A stretch of 6,017 nt of DNA, taken from NCBI GenBank assembly GCA_017964755.1, contig JAGCRI010000090.1:1-6017 (forward strand), written 5' to 3'. Source of the DNA: Bacteroidales bacterium. GTDB lineage: Bacteria; Bacteroidota; Bacteroidia; Bacteroidales; WCHB1-69. Below, in pieces: positions 4,991-6,017 of the stretch. The notes under the pieces are model-generated. The model saw only the letters and a list, made by a program, of their open reading frames with translations, was not told where the DNA came from and ran no database searches. Made by a program: the position numbers and the translations under genes. Position 1 is the stretch's first letter; each line of letters begins with the position of its first letter.

Positions 4991-6017
4991 AAGAATGATG
5001 TTGTGGAATCCGTTTTGCGAGGCCGATGGCGCCGGTTGGGCAAACGAGGCGGCATAAATGGCAGCCGACACATTTGGTGCCGACAATGTGCGGCTGGCGT
5101 GCCTCCGAATCAAAGGTGATGGCCTGATGGCCACCATCCATACAAGAGACGTGGCAGCGTCCGCACCCGATACATTTCTCACGGTTGATAGTCGGATAAA
5201 CCATTGTGTCACGATCCAAATCTGATGGCAAATAGAATATCGGGAGCAATTCACCCACGAGGTCTTCAACTCTCTCCACCCCTCGTTCAGCCATATATTG
5301 CTGCAATCCGAGAATCATATCATCGATGATACGGGCACCGTACTGCATCACGGCAGTACACACCTGCACGTTGCGGCAGCCAATTTGGATGAACTCCAAC
5401 GCGTCCCTCCATGTTTCGATGCCACCAACGCCACTATATTGCACATTCTTCATAATGGGATTTTTGACCATAGATAGAATATGGCGCAGGGCAATTGGTT
5501 TGACCGCTTTGCCGGAATAGCCCGAACCTGTCTGACAGCCGTTCACTTCAGAACCTTCACCGAGTGTCACACTCTTGATAGTGTTGATTGCCGAAATGGC
5601 ATCTGCCCCACCTGCGTATGCAGCTATTGCCGGCTTTGAAATATGGGCAATATTTGGGGTCATCTTAGGAATGACGGGGATGCTTACACTACGCTTGACG
5701 TATGCTGTGAAAAAAGTGACGAGTTCCGTATCTTGTCCGACATCGCTACCCATACCGCTCTCACGCATTTGCGGGCACGAAAAGTTCAGTTCCACAGCAT
5801 CGCAGCCCACCGCCTCCGCCATCTTGGCTAATTCCACCCATTCCGCCTCTGTCTGTCCCATAATGCTGGCAATAACCACCTTCGAAGGATAGTTCTGCTT
5901 CAAACGGCGCAATATTTCAAAATCCATCTCGTACGGATTCTCCGATAATTGTTCCATATTACGGAATCCGATGAACGAGTTTCCCTCTTTGACGGCATCG
6001 AAACGGGGCGACACCTC
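4989..6017 (-). CDS. preA: NAD-dependent dihydropyrimidine dehydrogenase subunit PreA, 5' part outside window
   Basis: PreA with PreT reduces uracil and thymine to 5,6-dihydropyrimidines with NADH, the first step of reductive pyrimidine breakdown. PreA binds FMN and the substrate in a TIM barrel. The visible 342 residues align closely with E. coli PreA (411 residues) from its SPRFD segment onward, so about 55-60 residues and the true start lie beyond 6017. Numbering from the GTG at 6012-6014, seen are IGFRNMEQL (15-23), IASIMG (48-53), NFSCPQM with the catalytic-loop cysteine C80, KMTPNI (117-122), SGYSGKAVKPIALR and SGVGGIETWRDA. The carboxyl end has two 4Fe-4S motifs: C281, C284, C287, C291 (CIGCGRCHVSC) and C315, C318, C321, C325 (CVGCHLCRLVC). 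No frameshift or missing key residue is seen. That GTG is not a real start, as the family extends further. A preT gene next to it beyond the window is likely but not visible. Confidence 0.94.
   Translation of the reverse strand, partial: EVSPRFDAVKEGNSFIGFRNMEQLSENPYEMDFEILRRLKQNYPSKVVIASIMGQTEAEWVELAKMAEAVGCDAVELNFSCPQMRESGMGSDVGQDTELVTFFTAYVKRSVSIPVIPKMTPNIAHISKPAIAAYAGGADAISAINTIKSVTLGEGSEVNGCQTGSGYSGKAVKPIALRHILSMVKNPIMKNVQYSGVGGIETWRDALEFIQIGCRNVQVCTAVMQYGARIIDDMILGLQQYMAERGVERVEDLVGELLPIFYLPSDLDRDTMVYPTINREKCIGCGRCHVSCMDGGHQAITFDSEARQPHIVGTKCVGCHLCRLVCPTGAIGLAKRIPQHHS

Noticed and set aside
5575..5892. Plus-strand frames opposite preA (5326-5520, 5575-5892, 5643-5831)
   Set aside because: The minus strand codes PreA with two complete iron-sulfur motifs; these are its complements.

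Overview
The window reads as chromosomal DNA of a member of the Bacteroidales (Bacteroides/Prevotella-like). The reasons are the protein families and their sequence style (a PepC-like peptidase with a lipid-free signal peptide, a RecQ with its zinc motif very late, an Rpn/PDDEXK_2 protein, a KilA-N protein tail), start codons preceded by A/T-rich leaders without clear Shine-Dalgarno sequences, and promoter boxes of the Bacteroidetes form TAnnTTTG. The species cannot be named from sequence alone.

Layout. On the minus strand at the left are lgt (316-1176, lipoprotein diacylglyceryl transferase) and, 36 bases downstream of it, the beginning of a pepC-like C1-family peptidase (1-279, cut by the window edge); they probably share a transcript. 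On the plus strand is recQ (3012-4904, complete DNA helicase). It converges on preA (4989-6017, minus strand, amino end outside the window), the FMN/iron-sulfur subunit of NAD-dependent dihydropyrimidine dehydrogenase. The 84 bases between recQ and preA hold the rest of a run of eight 7-base repeats, which begins inside recQ, and a perfect palindrome that looks like a terminator.

Between lgt and recQ lies the accessory part. A perfect 43-base direct repeat (1241-1283 and 2979-3021) carries a promoter -7 box and the recQ start codon. The first copy sits next to lgt and the second drives the intact recQ. The 1695 bases between the copies hold a frameshifted rpn gene (1618-2519), two imperfect REP-like repeats in the same orientation on either side of it (about 1357-1440 and 2646-2716), a separate hairpin (2582-2609), and the carboxyl-terminal remnant of a KilA-N-type protein on the minus strand (2690-2971). 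The simplest reading is that lgt and recQ were once divergent neighbours and that a small accessory segment entered at the 5' end of recQ, leaving a duplicated start region that keeps recQ expressible. No integrase or transposase that could have done this is visible.

The housekeeping genes do not form one pathway: they cover envelope lipoprotein maturation, peptide hydrolysis, recombination/repair and pyrimidine catabolism. Nothing in the window proves a new defence or other system; the bracketed rpn segment is the part most worth a second look.
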